This document shows positions 1-12,300 of a stretch of 64,000 bases of DNA, one piece after another. The stretch lies in contig NW_024756438.1 of NCBI RefSeq assembly GCF_018991925.1, forward strand, positions 1,267,501 through 1,331,500, in the 5' to 3' direction. The stretch is from Homarus americanus (taxonomy: Eukaryota > Arthropoda > Malacostraca > Decapoda > Nephropidae). Made by a program: the position numbers and the translations under genes. The notes under the pieces were generated by a model, which was given only the letters and a program-made list of their open reading frames with translations, was not told where the DNA came from and did no database searches. The first letter of the stretch is position 1, and each line of letters starts with the position of its first letter.

Positions 1-684
1 GTTTCAAGGCTAAACTCTCACGACCAGAGCCAACAGGAAAGTTTTTCAGACATCTTCACTACCTACATTCCTGTTAAGTATATGATATACAGTATTTCCT
101 AACGTATAATGGCATAGTTGTACAAGGAAACATTAATTGATATGCTTTCGTATCTCTAAATATTCATGCTAATTAGTACTGTGGCAAACATATTAATTTC
201 TTTATTAAGCTGCCCATTATATACTATTTACAGTTTGTTGTACTTTGTTACTTTAGGTATAATATTGTGGCCTAAATATCAGTGAGTTCGTTTGTTGTTG
301 GTTTTCTGCACGCCTACTGTTAGTCAGGTTTACTCGTACCTTTAGATCAAGGTTATTGGTGTTTTCCTTACTGAAGCTGTTAAGGTTATCTTCACCGTTT
401 TTGTATGCGAGGACGAGTTGCGGTGCTTACAAGCATTCCTTCCAGATCTAGTAGTTCATGTGGACAGCGACAGTGGCGGCTGTAAGCGTTAAGATCACCT
501 CGACAGTGACTTTACTTAAAATAGCCACTCCCTTTAACTTTTTAGCAAGTTGATGGTTAATGTGCGGTGGCCGTGTACAAAGCTCTCACCTCCAGTTCTA
601 AGAATTGGTGGTTGGTGCCCAGGCCACTCCCAGCTGTAACTGAGTACTTAACTTTACAACTGGCCTGGGGGATGTGGAGTCAGT

Positions 685-701
685 CACGTGAAATGGCGGC
701 C
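685..701 (+). promoter_or_regulatory. Promoter-like patch: CACGTG E-box next to an ATGGCGG (YY1-type) motif
   Basis: A perfect CACGTG at 685-690 is followed at once by AAATGGCGGCC. The surrounding 540-780 is GC- and CpG-richer than its AT-rich neighbourhood. ATGGCGG overlapping a start codon is common at animal housekeeping promoters and occurs at the LIN9 start in this window. From ATG 693 a frame of 18 codons runs to a stop at about 747, so a first exon would have to splice out before that. No downstream exon was recognised. Confidence 0.3.
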
Positions 702-1151
702 ACGTTGCCTCCTTCCCACCAAAAGGCTTACTGTAGTACGGTGATGTAGCCTCACTGCCGGCCCAGGGACCCGCCTTCACTGATTAATGTAACTACAGCA
801 TTTTGTGTTGCCCGTGACGGTTTAAGATAATTGGTACAGTACTACAAATAATGGATACAACTATAGTAATAATTATCACCATAACTATTATTAGCATTAT
901 TATTATTATTTGTTGTTCTATAGTTTCTCACAATTCAAAATGTTTGATGGATTAGTGTATTTACTAACCTAGTTACGTGCGTTAAGACCATAGTTGTTGA
1001 AATGTAGCAATAACATAACTTCAATATTATTATTGTTTTTATTATTAGTTATATTTTTTCTAGTTCTAAATTATGCAATACGAATTACGACAATTGTTAG
1101 TGTGTCTGGTAGTATGGAGTGTTATACTTGGTGCCCGTGTTTGGACTGTAT

Positions 1152-1174
1152 GAGAGAGAGAGAGAGAGAGAGAG
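1152..1174. repeat. (GA)n microsatellite
   Basis: An uninterrupted GA dinucleotide run, visible directly. Confidence 0.95.
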
Positions 1175-1735
1175 GGAGCTCACAGTCATGAACTATTACT
1201 CAGCTGTTCCTCAAGGAGAGCCCATTCAGGAAAACAAACACACAAAAACTCTTCCTTCGGTGATAACTGGCGGCGCACACCTTCAGCATTTACTCACTGG
1301 TTACATCAGATTCAGGAAGCAGCCGGTGGTGAGTAAATAGAAGATGTATAATTAAGGTGTGGTGTGCCGTTAGGGAAGGTGGCAGGCACCCCCATTGACT
1401 GAGGAAGGTTAGCTGCATGGTAACGGAGGAATATTACACAACCGCTATAGTGTAAGATGCTTCAGATAATATTAAAAATACTGGGAATTATTTTGTTTTG
1501 CGCTAGAAATAAATATGACGAGGTACAGTGTTTCCGCTTGTGTCCCACCTACAGTAAGTCCATCCGCCTGTCCGTACATCACTCGCAAGGTTTGTGATCT
1601 TTCACTAGATAACAGATACCGTATATAGCTCAAACTGAAAGTGGTTAGTCAGCTTTTAATCATTACTACCAACGCTTAATGTATACTTCCATAAGTATTT
1701 TTCAGTTAAGGAAGTTCATCGCCTCCAGTGTGACT

Positions 1736-2050
1736 CTCGAGGGGTTAAATCATCGTCCTCGAGGGGTTGTCATCGTCCTCGAGGGGTTAAGTCATCGTCC
1801 TCGAGGGGTTAAGTCATCGTCCTCGAGGGGTTGTCATCGTCCTCGAGGGGTTAAGTCATCGTCCTCGAGGGGTTAAATCGTCCTCGAGGGGTTAAACCAT
1901 CGTCCTCGAGGGGTTAAATCATCGTCCTCGAGGGGTTAAGTCATCGTCCTCGAGGGGTTAAGTCATCGTCCTCGAGGGGTTAAGTCATCGTCCTCGAGGG
2001 GTTAAGTCATCGTCCTCGAGGGGTTAAATCATCGTCCTCGAGGGGTTAAG
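1736..2050. repeat. 22-bp minisatellite, 15 copies of CTCGAGGGGTT
   Basis: Fifteen tandem units each begin with CTCGAGGGGTT, and most continue AAGTCATCGTC (or AAATCATCGTC). Three units are shortened to 19-20 bp. Every unit carries a CTCGAG hexamer. On the reverse strand the unit starts TTAACCCCTCGAG, which matches the end of the piggyBac-like element at 25697 in this window. The 65-aa frame through it is a repeat artefact. Confidence 0.97.
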
Positions 2051-2960
2051 CCTACTGTGATATCTCAGTTACAGATATATTCCCCAACACAATCCAACCG
2101 TTTTCCATCTTCCACAAATCTTAAGGGAATTTTATATTTTTTCATGTATAAAGGCTAAATAAAAAAAATAAAAAAATAAAATATTACTCTATCGACAATT
2201 TCATAATCCCATTTTTTTCTCAATTTCCTCAAGATTATTATCAGAGGAAGGGAGGTACAGTATCCCTCTCCCCACCCAGTAATATCCTCGACTGTAACGG
2301 ACCCATTACCGTAATTATTTATCTTGCTGTATTAAAATCTCAAGGGTCACTGTCGCTAATGATAACTAAAAACGACACGTGGCAATGACGGTAAATTTTA
2401 AACGACTAAATAATACTACAAAAAATAACATGAGCTACAGAACGCTGGTCATTTCATTGTTTACTATTTCACAAGTGTGCGAGGAAGAATTTCATTTTCT
2501 CAAGGTTGACCAACTGTTCAATTTTCTAAACTGGAATGTTTCCCAACTTTATGTGATTAAAACCTTTGCCATTCTTTATGAGACAGTTATGTTAAGTGTG
2601 GATATATATAGCATAATGCACTCGATCCACCTTCATTTCCCCATCTGTTAAATTAGGTACCCATTTACAAACGGGTTACCTGTCGATGGCCTGAGCGCGA
2701 AACATTGTCCCTTTGATCTGGAAGCGAATATTGTATCCATTCGTCCACCCCGCCCTGCCCCGCCCTTACCCTACCACTAACACTAATAACTCAAATATTC
2801 TTAGCTTAGGTGTTAATAGTTCGCGCATCATCCATAACAAATAAACGATATATAATATGTTTGCAGGCATCGTTCATCACTAAATTCATGAAGTGATTTT
2901 GCATCGCACTCCATCCATAACTAAGCAGTCTACGGTAAATTATGTTTTTATTGTGGTTGC

Positions 2961-2984
2961 AGAGAGAGAGAGAGAGAGAGAGAG
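2961..2984. repeat. (AG)n microsatellite
   Basis: A pure AG dinucleotide run of about 12 units. Confidence 0.95.
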
Positions 2985-5900
2985 TAAAAACAATGAGTGA
3001 GATGAGAAAACAAAGCTAGAACCAAGCAGAGGAGTGGTAGGCTACAAGGTTGCTGGTTCGGTAAATGCATTTCCTTCATGGCTGAGCGAGGTGTGTTTTA
3101 GTGACTAGGCGACAATATTACTGACATAATTTACGTATTCTGATGCCAATGATTGTTATAAACTTGACTTAAACACATAAACATCATCTATGCTAAATAC
3201 AAATCTTAATGCAATCATCTAAATTATTAACCAATGCTTCTTCAAAATTCGTCATTGGAAATTCTTGGGAGCTTAAGGTATAAAATGTGGATTATTGTTT
3301 AGTTAAAAGTGAGCCTAAATATGATAATTATCTGTGTACCGCGGAAACAAAGGTATGATCTGCTTACTGCGCCGCAACATACTGCATTCAACCTTGTGTG
3401 TGCATTCAGTGATCATGGGCGAGGCGAGCCAGCCAATATTGACCATGTTATACCCAGAATGACAAAGATTTCAATGCAGTTTAAGTCGAGCAAATTGTAA
3501 ATATATAATTCCGGTGCTTGCTGAGAATAATGATACGATTTGTTGAATAAATTATTCTATTCATTGATTCTAAAATATCAGTCAAATTTTAAGTTATTTG
3601 CATAACTAGTTTTTACGTAATATTTCATTATTTGTGTTTACAGATGTCAAATGTATTTGATCGTACTGGGATGAAAGAATGAGAGTGGACGAGGGTGAGG
3701 GTGGCGTGTAAGGCTAGCTGACCTAGACAGACATGGGCGGGCGGATGCGGCTAAAAGGGTAACCTTTGGTGATTTCCTGTCGGGCCCGCTGCATTCCTCC
3801 GCTGTCAGGACACACAGCTGACATTATGCAGTCCCCAGGGCCGGACGGTGCTGTCAGGCAGCTTCACACCTTGTATGCAATGCATATTACGTATTACTTA
3901 TATAAGGGAATAAAAAGAAACTACCGCTATACCCAGACGCGTGTAGCTCATACTGCCAAGCTTCTTTATGAGACTCGCCTCGTCATATTTCATACATGAG
4001 TAGTTTACCTAACAAAAAAAATATACTCAAATATAAGCCTACACAATACAGTACTGTAAACATCTGAGTCTGATTACATTTACATACCGAATTCCTTTAA
4101 AAAAAAATTACATCATCAGATATCAAGTGTAATTATTATTATACAGAAGACTAAAAAGTTGATAACACTAATAAAATAATATGACTCGTGATTAATAGTA
4201 GTAATAATAGTGTTACAAGAAATGTAAACCTCTCTTTCTGCACTATTAAGTATGGCGTGCATAAAAAAAGGACATACTTTAATAAAAACTTGATATTTCA
4301 TGACAGCATTTGGCGAACTAATCCAGTATAGCTATATAATGACTTCCGGTGTGAGAAAATGACAAGTTTCCGGGTTGATATAAAGGTTAAATGTCAGTGT
4401 GGCGAGCAGCGAGGAAGAAGTAGCTACACCGTATAGTTGTAACACTCTTTGCCCTTCCAAATTGCCACTTTAGCTGCTGACAAACGTTCAGGGTCTGGAT
4501 TCATTAAGATTTATGGGTTATTTTATCACCCTTAACAAAGTGATGAGAGTATTTGGTTCCAGGTTCTGTGTACATAATTTACTTCCTAGTCAGAAAATAG
4601 TGTGAAAAAACTATTATCTGAACCCACCGACCTTTCACGTGAGGGATGAGTCGATCCAGTTCTATACATGCAGGTGTTCGTGCATTTTAAAATGATTTCC
4701 CAAGATATTTTGATCTCGTGTTTACAATGTTCAGTGTTAACGTACGGGTAAAGAGCTGACCACATGGTCACGAAACTTCAATGCTAAAAAGTTCGTTTTG
4801 TTTCTTATGTGACTACCAACTGCACATCCATCATGGAAGCACAACATACGGCATTGCGTTAAAGAAGCTACTTTGCTAAGGCTGCTAATTTGTCTTATCA
4901 CTGTTGGCATAAACTGACTAACCACCATAACTCTAACCTAACCCCACAGATAGCATAATAGGGGATGAATCTCCAGGTGATCCTTCATAAGACAGTATTA
5001 CACAGTTTTCATATACTTATGGGATCATTATCTAAGGCTCATGTATTTTGGTTACTCCGTTCTTAGACCCCAATGGATAACACAAAGATTATACTTTTCT
5101 AATCAACACTTGAAATTTGGATGGTGGTTCCCGTAGATTTATATGTATTTAAATACAGACCTTTTTAGAATCTATCCAAATCGTTCTAGCATTGTGTTCA
5201 CTTTCGTGTGATATTGAGCTTGTCGAGTTAATGTTCTTTTTGTCATGCCATTTATATTACAATAATCGGTACTAAAAAAAATCTTATAAATTTGTCAGGT
5301 CATCACATTATGGTCCTTGTATTTACGAGTTCTTCATAATAACATGAGTGAAACAAAGCGAGGATTGAAGCGCGCACCATTCTGTAAACACTGTACAGTA
5401 TATTTCTTCACGCCTTACAGGCTGGATGAAAACTTACAATCATCTGGCCTGTAGGTCAATGTTTCGACAAATTGAGGTTTGCAGTGAAATACTTATTTGA
5501 GCCATAACATCGGTGTTATTTGCCGTTCTACCACCAAAATCATGCGCACACACACACACATGCAGTATATGCTGTAAATAAATATTGGCCACCCACACAT
5601 ATACCACTTACTATTAATAGATGTAGTAGAATTTAACTCAGACAAATAGACATTACGAAGTTCCATAATATATAATACGGTATAGCCAGACAAAACACTG
5701 GGATTTTATGAATTCAATATCAATTCATGAAACTACGAAAACTTTATAGCTTATGTTGCAATTATCAGTTCTTTGGTTAAATTAACTCAAAAGGAACTAG
5801 TCTCAACAGCATGGCCTCACCATATGAAGAATACAATGTTTTCAAGTCTCGATCGATCTCCAAGGCATTCAGGCCATGGTAAAAAATTAACTTTACCAAA

Positions 5901-6189
5901 AAAAATAATAATTTAATAAGATACATAATCAACAAGATCTTGTAAACAAAACAAGTGGTATATACCTAAAGTTAACAGCATATCTAGAGTCGTTTTTTTT
6001 AATCGCCCAAAATGGCAACTATCGCCACTTACGCCCAACTTTTAAAGGTCTCGGGGTGTCAGGGACCTGTCAGTTTTTTAATATCGTAAACCAAGGGTAA
6101 ATGTTGTTGTAGCAAGAACAACTGAGCCAAGATATAAACTACATGATGCCACGCCACGACTGTACAGTTTCCCACTATTGAGGTCAGAT

Positions 6190-6221
6190 AAGGTTAGGTT
6201 AGGCTTGGTTAGGTTAGGTTA
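6190..6221 (+). repeat. Interstitial TTAGG-like run
   Basis: Four TTAGG or near-TTAGG units in tandem (AAGGTTAGGTTAGG, then CTTGG, then TTAGGTTAGG). TTAGG is the common arthropod telomere repeat, and short degenerate internal runs are frequent in arthropod genomes. Smaller pieces lie near 6538 and 9525. Confidence 0.75.
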
Positions 6222-6606
6222 CTTCACTTCACCATTTGAATTTCCCAACGCTTACTGTTGAGTTATTCCACAATCTCTCTTAATGCTGTAAATTCTGATA
6301 TTGTTATGTATATTATCTCTCATTCCGATAATACTTCACAATTCTTACTTTTTTTTAAACAAGTTGCTCCTTTCCTTGAGAATGACTCACATCACCCTAG
6401 GAATTCATTTGCATGTTTTGTTTTTCCGTGGTTTTCTTCCTGATTAATTTTAAGTCGACTTCGTTTAAAACAGGCAAAACGAACCCAAAAAATTAACCTA
6501 ACATTCTTAACTTAGGTAAATAATGATCTAAATTCGTTAGGTTAGGTTGGATAAGTACACGCTAACAACCGCTTATTGAATTATAACACCAGTTGGCTCT
6601 TTATTT

Positions 6607-6707
<101 letters not shown>

Positions 6708-8920
6708 TCAGATAACAGTACTGTATGTGTAAAATGTAATAGAGAATATTGTAAGTAATTAAATTTATAAAAACAACGGGGACTATACAATTAAAACATT
6801 CAGTAAAGTCATCTCTGGCAACTGTGCTTCAAGTCAAACACGGTAGCACTTGACCTTCAGATCTGAAGAAAACCGCGATAAACATAAAATATGTAAATTA
6901 CACTTCCTGTGCAGACCATTAACTTTTTTTTTTTTTTAGTTAGAAGCAACTTTTTTTCTCAGTACAAATGTCTAAAATAACCAGTTGAGGTGTACAAGGA
7001 TGGTGGACTATTACCAACACGTCTTAAGTAATTGTGTCAGCTGAAGTGTTTTACCTAAATAAGACGTCGTATGATGGTCTGGCATCAATAACAAGTACAT
7101 GAAGAAACTTTGATGCACAATAATTCATACTTTTCAAAATATAATCATTTAGCATTTACAGTATATCAGATACAGTACTAAATATTTGGTCACTTACCTC
7201 CAGTGAAATGATCCTCATAAACTGTGTTGGCGAATGTCGGGAATTATCTCCGGTTGATGTTGGTAACTTCTATTTCTTCACCATCATTGAATACCACTTG
7301 TAGCTTCATAAAAAAAGACAAGCTCTTCAATACTTGTCCTACGTGGTGTCCAAAACAACTTAATAATTCACCACCAGTAGTTACCACAGACTTTTTATTC
7401 GTGTCAGCTTCCGTCGTACGTGCGTCCTTCACCCTGTGCTCGGCTCAAGTGACGATGCCGTGTGCCGTCAAATCAACTTTTTAATGAATAATGATTTGAT
7501 TGTCCATTTTAAAACTTGGTGTAATTCTGCTTTTATAAGCAGAATTTCATTCAATTATTCTTTCGGTTTGTATCAATTAAGTAAAAGAAGTTTTATAGGG
7601 CTTTAATTTAGAAAAAAATTACAAAAGTCGAATTCATATTTACAAAAAAAATATGATCTCAGGAGCTCATAGATAAAATAATATGTGTGCTTAACACTTT
7701 CTCTTTGTACAAACAGAGAGAAATATACATGTTATGTGTTTATATACACATTATACATACATACGTACAATACTGTATAATTATGATATTCATTTCTTTT
7801 ATTTGTTACACGAACGCCAAATTCTCTCGTTTTGTCAACAAAACATTGTCGAAATGTTGGTCAGTCTCTAGCTGCTTGCAAGTGTTTATCAGGAAGGTTA
7901 CTGTGTGCATCTCTCACCTCTTCGTTCATCCTAACAACTTCTAAATATAGTGATGGAAAGTTTAGAATTTCAGGTGATGTATTTACAGGACTTGTTTGAG
8001 ACAGTGAGTCACATTAGCCTTGAGTTACTTGATACAGTTCTATGTAAACACCACACCCGATCTCGGGCACGTGCAAGACGCCGCGGTAATTTACATGTGC
8101 GAAGACGTCAGCCTCTTACTTGAGATATGTACAAAATTTAATATGACCTTATATGTTAAGTACTTATTGGTCTAATGCAAGTTTGTTATATACAGATTAG
8201 AATACAGGTGATCATAACTATCTGGCTGCTCTTATACTGTACTTGTTTTTGTTTTTACTTGTGACTATCTGTGTACATTTAGCTTAAGCAAGCCAGCAGT
8301 GGGGACAGTGTGGGAGGTGGAGCGAGGATTGAACGAGGCACACCCAACCAGTTACTTGTCTCTGTGGTCGTAACAATTATGTGTCGGTGTCAGCACCACC
8401 ACACACACTAACAGAAAGCCTTCCACACTCCACAGATTAGGGTACATGTGCCTCATCAGAAATATAAGTATTGATACAGATACAAGTACAATAATTCCAA
8501 TCTGATGCCACGTTATTAAATGTGTTTAGGTTAAGATCGGTTACATGTGTAAAAAGATTTTAAAAATATCCATAAAATTAATACTATAATAATGACAGCA
8601 TCTTATCACACACTTATGTTTGTTTTTTAACGTCGAGTTTGATCTGTGTTTTAGATCTTAAATGTAGTGATATTGGCAATATTAAAACAACACCCGGGGC
8701 TGAGCCATCCTGATCACCTTCACAGCAACACGTACACATTTGTCGATATATTTCGACACTTTTGAGAAGAAGAATTAAAAAAAGGTGAACATTTATAAAC
8801 AATGATGTGATAGTTATTACGAGAATCTTATGTGAATGTTTTTTGTTTTAGGTACGAAGACGTGTTGGACTGTGGCTGGCCTGCTCTCTGCTGTCATTCT
8901 CTACAAGCACTTTCGATGTC

Positions 8921-9200
8921 AACTGAAACTACTAGAACTTCACTGAAACTACTAGAACTTCACTGAAACTAATAGAACTTCACTGAAACTAATAGAACTT
9001 CACTGAAACTAATAGAACTTCACTGAAACTAATAGAACTTCACTAAAACTAATAGAACTTATCTGAAACGACTAGAACTTCACTATAACGACTAGAACTT
9101 CACTGAAACTAATAGAACTTCACTGAAACTAATAGAACTTCACTGGGACGACTAGAACTTCACTAAAACTAATAGAACTTCACTGAAACGCACTAGATCT
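8921..9200. repeat. 20-bp minisatellite, 14 copies
   Basis: The unit CACTGAAACTAATAGAACTT repeats in exact 20-bp register from 8921 to 9200. Copies differ mainly at AAT versus ACT/CGACT in the middle, and the last copy is diverged. It ends about 190 bp before the hexosaminidase start codon, so it sits in the promoter or 5' untranslated region. Confidence 0.96.
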
Positions 9201-9391
9201 TAATGAGAAGCTTGTAAAAGAACACGTTTGATGAATTTATCACCCTGATTGTAAGTGACTCGCCCCGTGGTACTCATCGTTCCAGCTAGCGGTACCCACA
9301 ACCACCCAGCGACGATCCTTCTTAGACCTCCCCCCTGACGCCAAGGAACTACGTCATCACACTCGCTCACCTTGTGATCCCCGGCTCAGGC

Positions 9392-12300
9392 ATGGGCGGC
9401 CTTGGGGTTGTGGGCGGCAGGGGGTTGCTCCTGCTGACCCTCGCGACATTCTGGGCGGCCACCTTAGCCAAGCTTGTCTACGTCGAGGAGAACCTTCCAC
9501 TGCCGGTGAGTGTTACAAGGGGAGTTAGGTTAGATTTGGTTAGGTTAAGCATAAATTTCAGAGGTTTATTTGAAACATAAGGCTGGTGTCGGGCATCAGA
9601 GACACATCAGAAGTTTTGGGAAGATCAAGACACCTAAAGGGGAGGTTAGTTTTTTGGAGGAGAAATATCCGTGTTTTACCGAGTCTGTAGTCATAAGGGA
9701 ACCGAGACCTCTGCCTACTTCCGGGCTGAGACGGGTTAGGTGGAGTGAGGCGGCGTGTGCGTATGTTAAGTCAAGGAATATCCATACGTTCAGTTACACA
9801 CGGATACACACACACCAATTACGACGTTGGTGTGTGTGTATCCGTGTGTCTGTTTTATATTGCTGCGTATGTTTAAGGAAATGTGGGATGTATGTGGAAT
9901 GTTGAAGTGTTTACCAAGATGAACAATGTTGAAAGTCACCACGAACAGGACCGTAGTGTGGAGAGGTTGAGGTAATGAGGTAGGAAGGATGAGGTAGTGT
10001 GGTAGGAATGTAGCAGGTGTGGTAGGAAGGATGAGGTAGTGTGGTAGGAATGTAGCAGGTGTGGTAGGAAGGATGAGGTAGTGTGGTAGGAATGTAGCAG
10101 GTGTGGTAGGAAGGATGAGGTAGTGTGGTAGGAATGTAGCAGGTGTGGTGGGAAGGATGAGGTAGTGTGGTAGGAATGTAGCAGGTGTGGTGGGAAGGAT
10201 GAGGTAGTGTGGTAGGAATGTAGCAGGTGTGGTAGATGTGTGGTGAAGGATGGGGTAGTGTGGTAGGAATGTAGCAGGTGTGGTAATGTGTGGTGGGAAG
10301 GATGGGGAGTGTGTGGTAGGAATGTGGCAGGTGTGGTAGATGTGGTGGGAAGGATGGGAAGGATGGGTGGTGTGGTAGGAATGTAGCAGGTGTGGTAGAT
10401 GTGGTGGGAAGGATGGGGTAGTGTGGTAGGAATGTGGCAGGTGTGGTAGATGTGTGGGAAGGATGGGGTAGTGTGGTGGAATGTAGCAGGTGTGGTAGCA
10501 TGTGTGGTGGGAAGGATGAGGTGGTGTGGTAGGAATGTAGCAGGTGTGTAGATGTGTGGTAGGAAGAGATGAGGGTAATGGGATGAGGGTGGAGTAGTTG
10601 GGACAGCTAGGGAAATTATGAGCTAGGCGTCTGGGATGGACCTGTCACTCCAGGGAGGTGGTGATGGAGGGAAGGGAGGGTGGTGATGGAGGGAAGGGAG
10701 GGTGGTGATGGAGGGAAGGGAGGGGTGGTGATGGAGAGGAAGGGAGGGTGGTGATAGAGGAAGGGAGGTGGTGATGGAGGGAAGGGAGGGTGGATGATGG
10801 AGGAAGGGAGGGTGGTGATGATGGAGGGAAGGGGTGGTGATGATGGAGGGTGTGATGGAGGAGGGTGGTGATGGTGGGGAGGGAGGGTGGTGATGGAGGG
10901 AAGGGAGGGTGGTGATGGAGGGAAGGGAGGGTGGTGATGGAGGGAAGGGAAGGTGTTGATGGAGGGAAGGGAAGGTGGTGGAGGAGAGAATAGAGGGAGG
11001 GGCAGAAAGGAAAGGAAGAGAGTGGCCAAGAAGATTGAGGGAGGAGAGAGAGGGAAGGATAGAAAGAGACAGAGGAAGAATAAAAGAATGTGAAATAAAG
11101 GTGAGTGAGTGAGTAAGGAACAGAGGAGGACAGAGGTGAAAGGTCAGGAAGAAGAGAGAGGAGGGAGTGAGTGGTGAGAGAGAGAGAAGAAAGGAGACGA
11201 GACAGAAAGGAAAGAAGATAGAGGAGACGAGAAATGAAAGAATAGGATAAGGGAGGAGAGGGAGAGAAAAGGGAAGGGTTAGGAAGGAGAGGAAGTAAAT
11301 AAGGGGTGAGGTGGAACACACTGAGTGAGGGCTAGTGTGATCCCCTGGCCACTCATGAGTGTCGGGAGGAGTTCCTGTGAGGGATGAGTGACGCATACCA
11401 CAGCCAAACTGGCGCGCCGGACTAAAACCTACCAAACAAAACCACACAAAAAATCGCATCAGGTTTTTGGCTAGACAAGCTAATTTAGGTTTGGCTAGGT
11501 TAGGTTAAGTTAGGTTACATGAGGTTGTGTTACGTTAGATAAGGTTAGGTTAGGTTACGTTACGTTAGGTTACGTTACGTTTAGGTTAGTTTGTGCTAGA
11601 TTAGGGTTGGTTATGTAATGGTTAGGTTAGATTAGTATTAGGATGTTGGACCATCAGGTGAGTTCATCTTTGGGGCTAAACTTCATTTTCTTTAATTTAA
11701 ATTGTTGTCTGTTTCACCCAGGTAAAGGTATGTCTAGTGTAGGAACACTGTGTAATGGGGCTTTGTCTAAGTATAGTATGCAGTCTCACTATGACTTAAC
11801 CCTGATTTAATGTGTACACTTGTGTGACAGGGGGAAGAGTCACCGCCAGGGTCACCATGGCCGCTGCCCCGCAAGTGGACAGACTCCCCAGACCAGCTCG
11901 CCATCGACCCCGCCACCTTTATCATCTCCTCTGATCTCACCGGATGTGATGTCATAGATGCCGCTTTACACAGGTACTCTACAACCATTGTTAAGGTGTT
12001 TTGTGTGTGTGTATACATTATTTTTTTCGTGTATGATAGCCTTGATGACTCTTACTGTATTTATTCAACTCCATTGTTCTCTTGGTTGAGTTGATAGAAG
12101 ACCAGTCTCTCGGTATCAAGGTCTTGGATTCGAGCCTTACTTCATTCACTAAGACATCCCTTTATTCACTTTAACCTGTACCTTTAACAAACAACAAATA
12201 TAACATCAAATATTATATCCAGTTGAATAAATACAAGACATTAGTTGCTCAAACTTCTACGCTATGTGAATAAATGTGCATTAAAATACTACTCCACAGG

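Noticed and set aside
9911..11459. Long minus-strand open frames rich in Pro, Ser, Thr and His
   Set aside because: They lie wholly in minisatellites and a polypurine tract, are open in several frames at once, and sit antisense in hexosaminidase intron 1.
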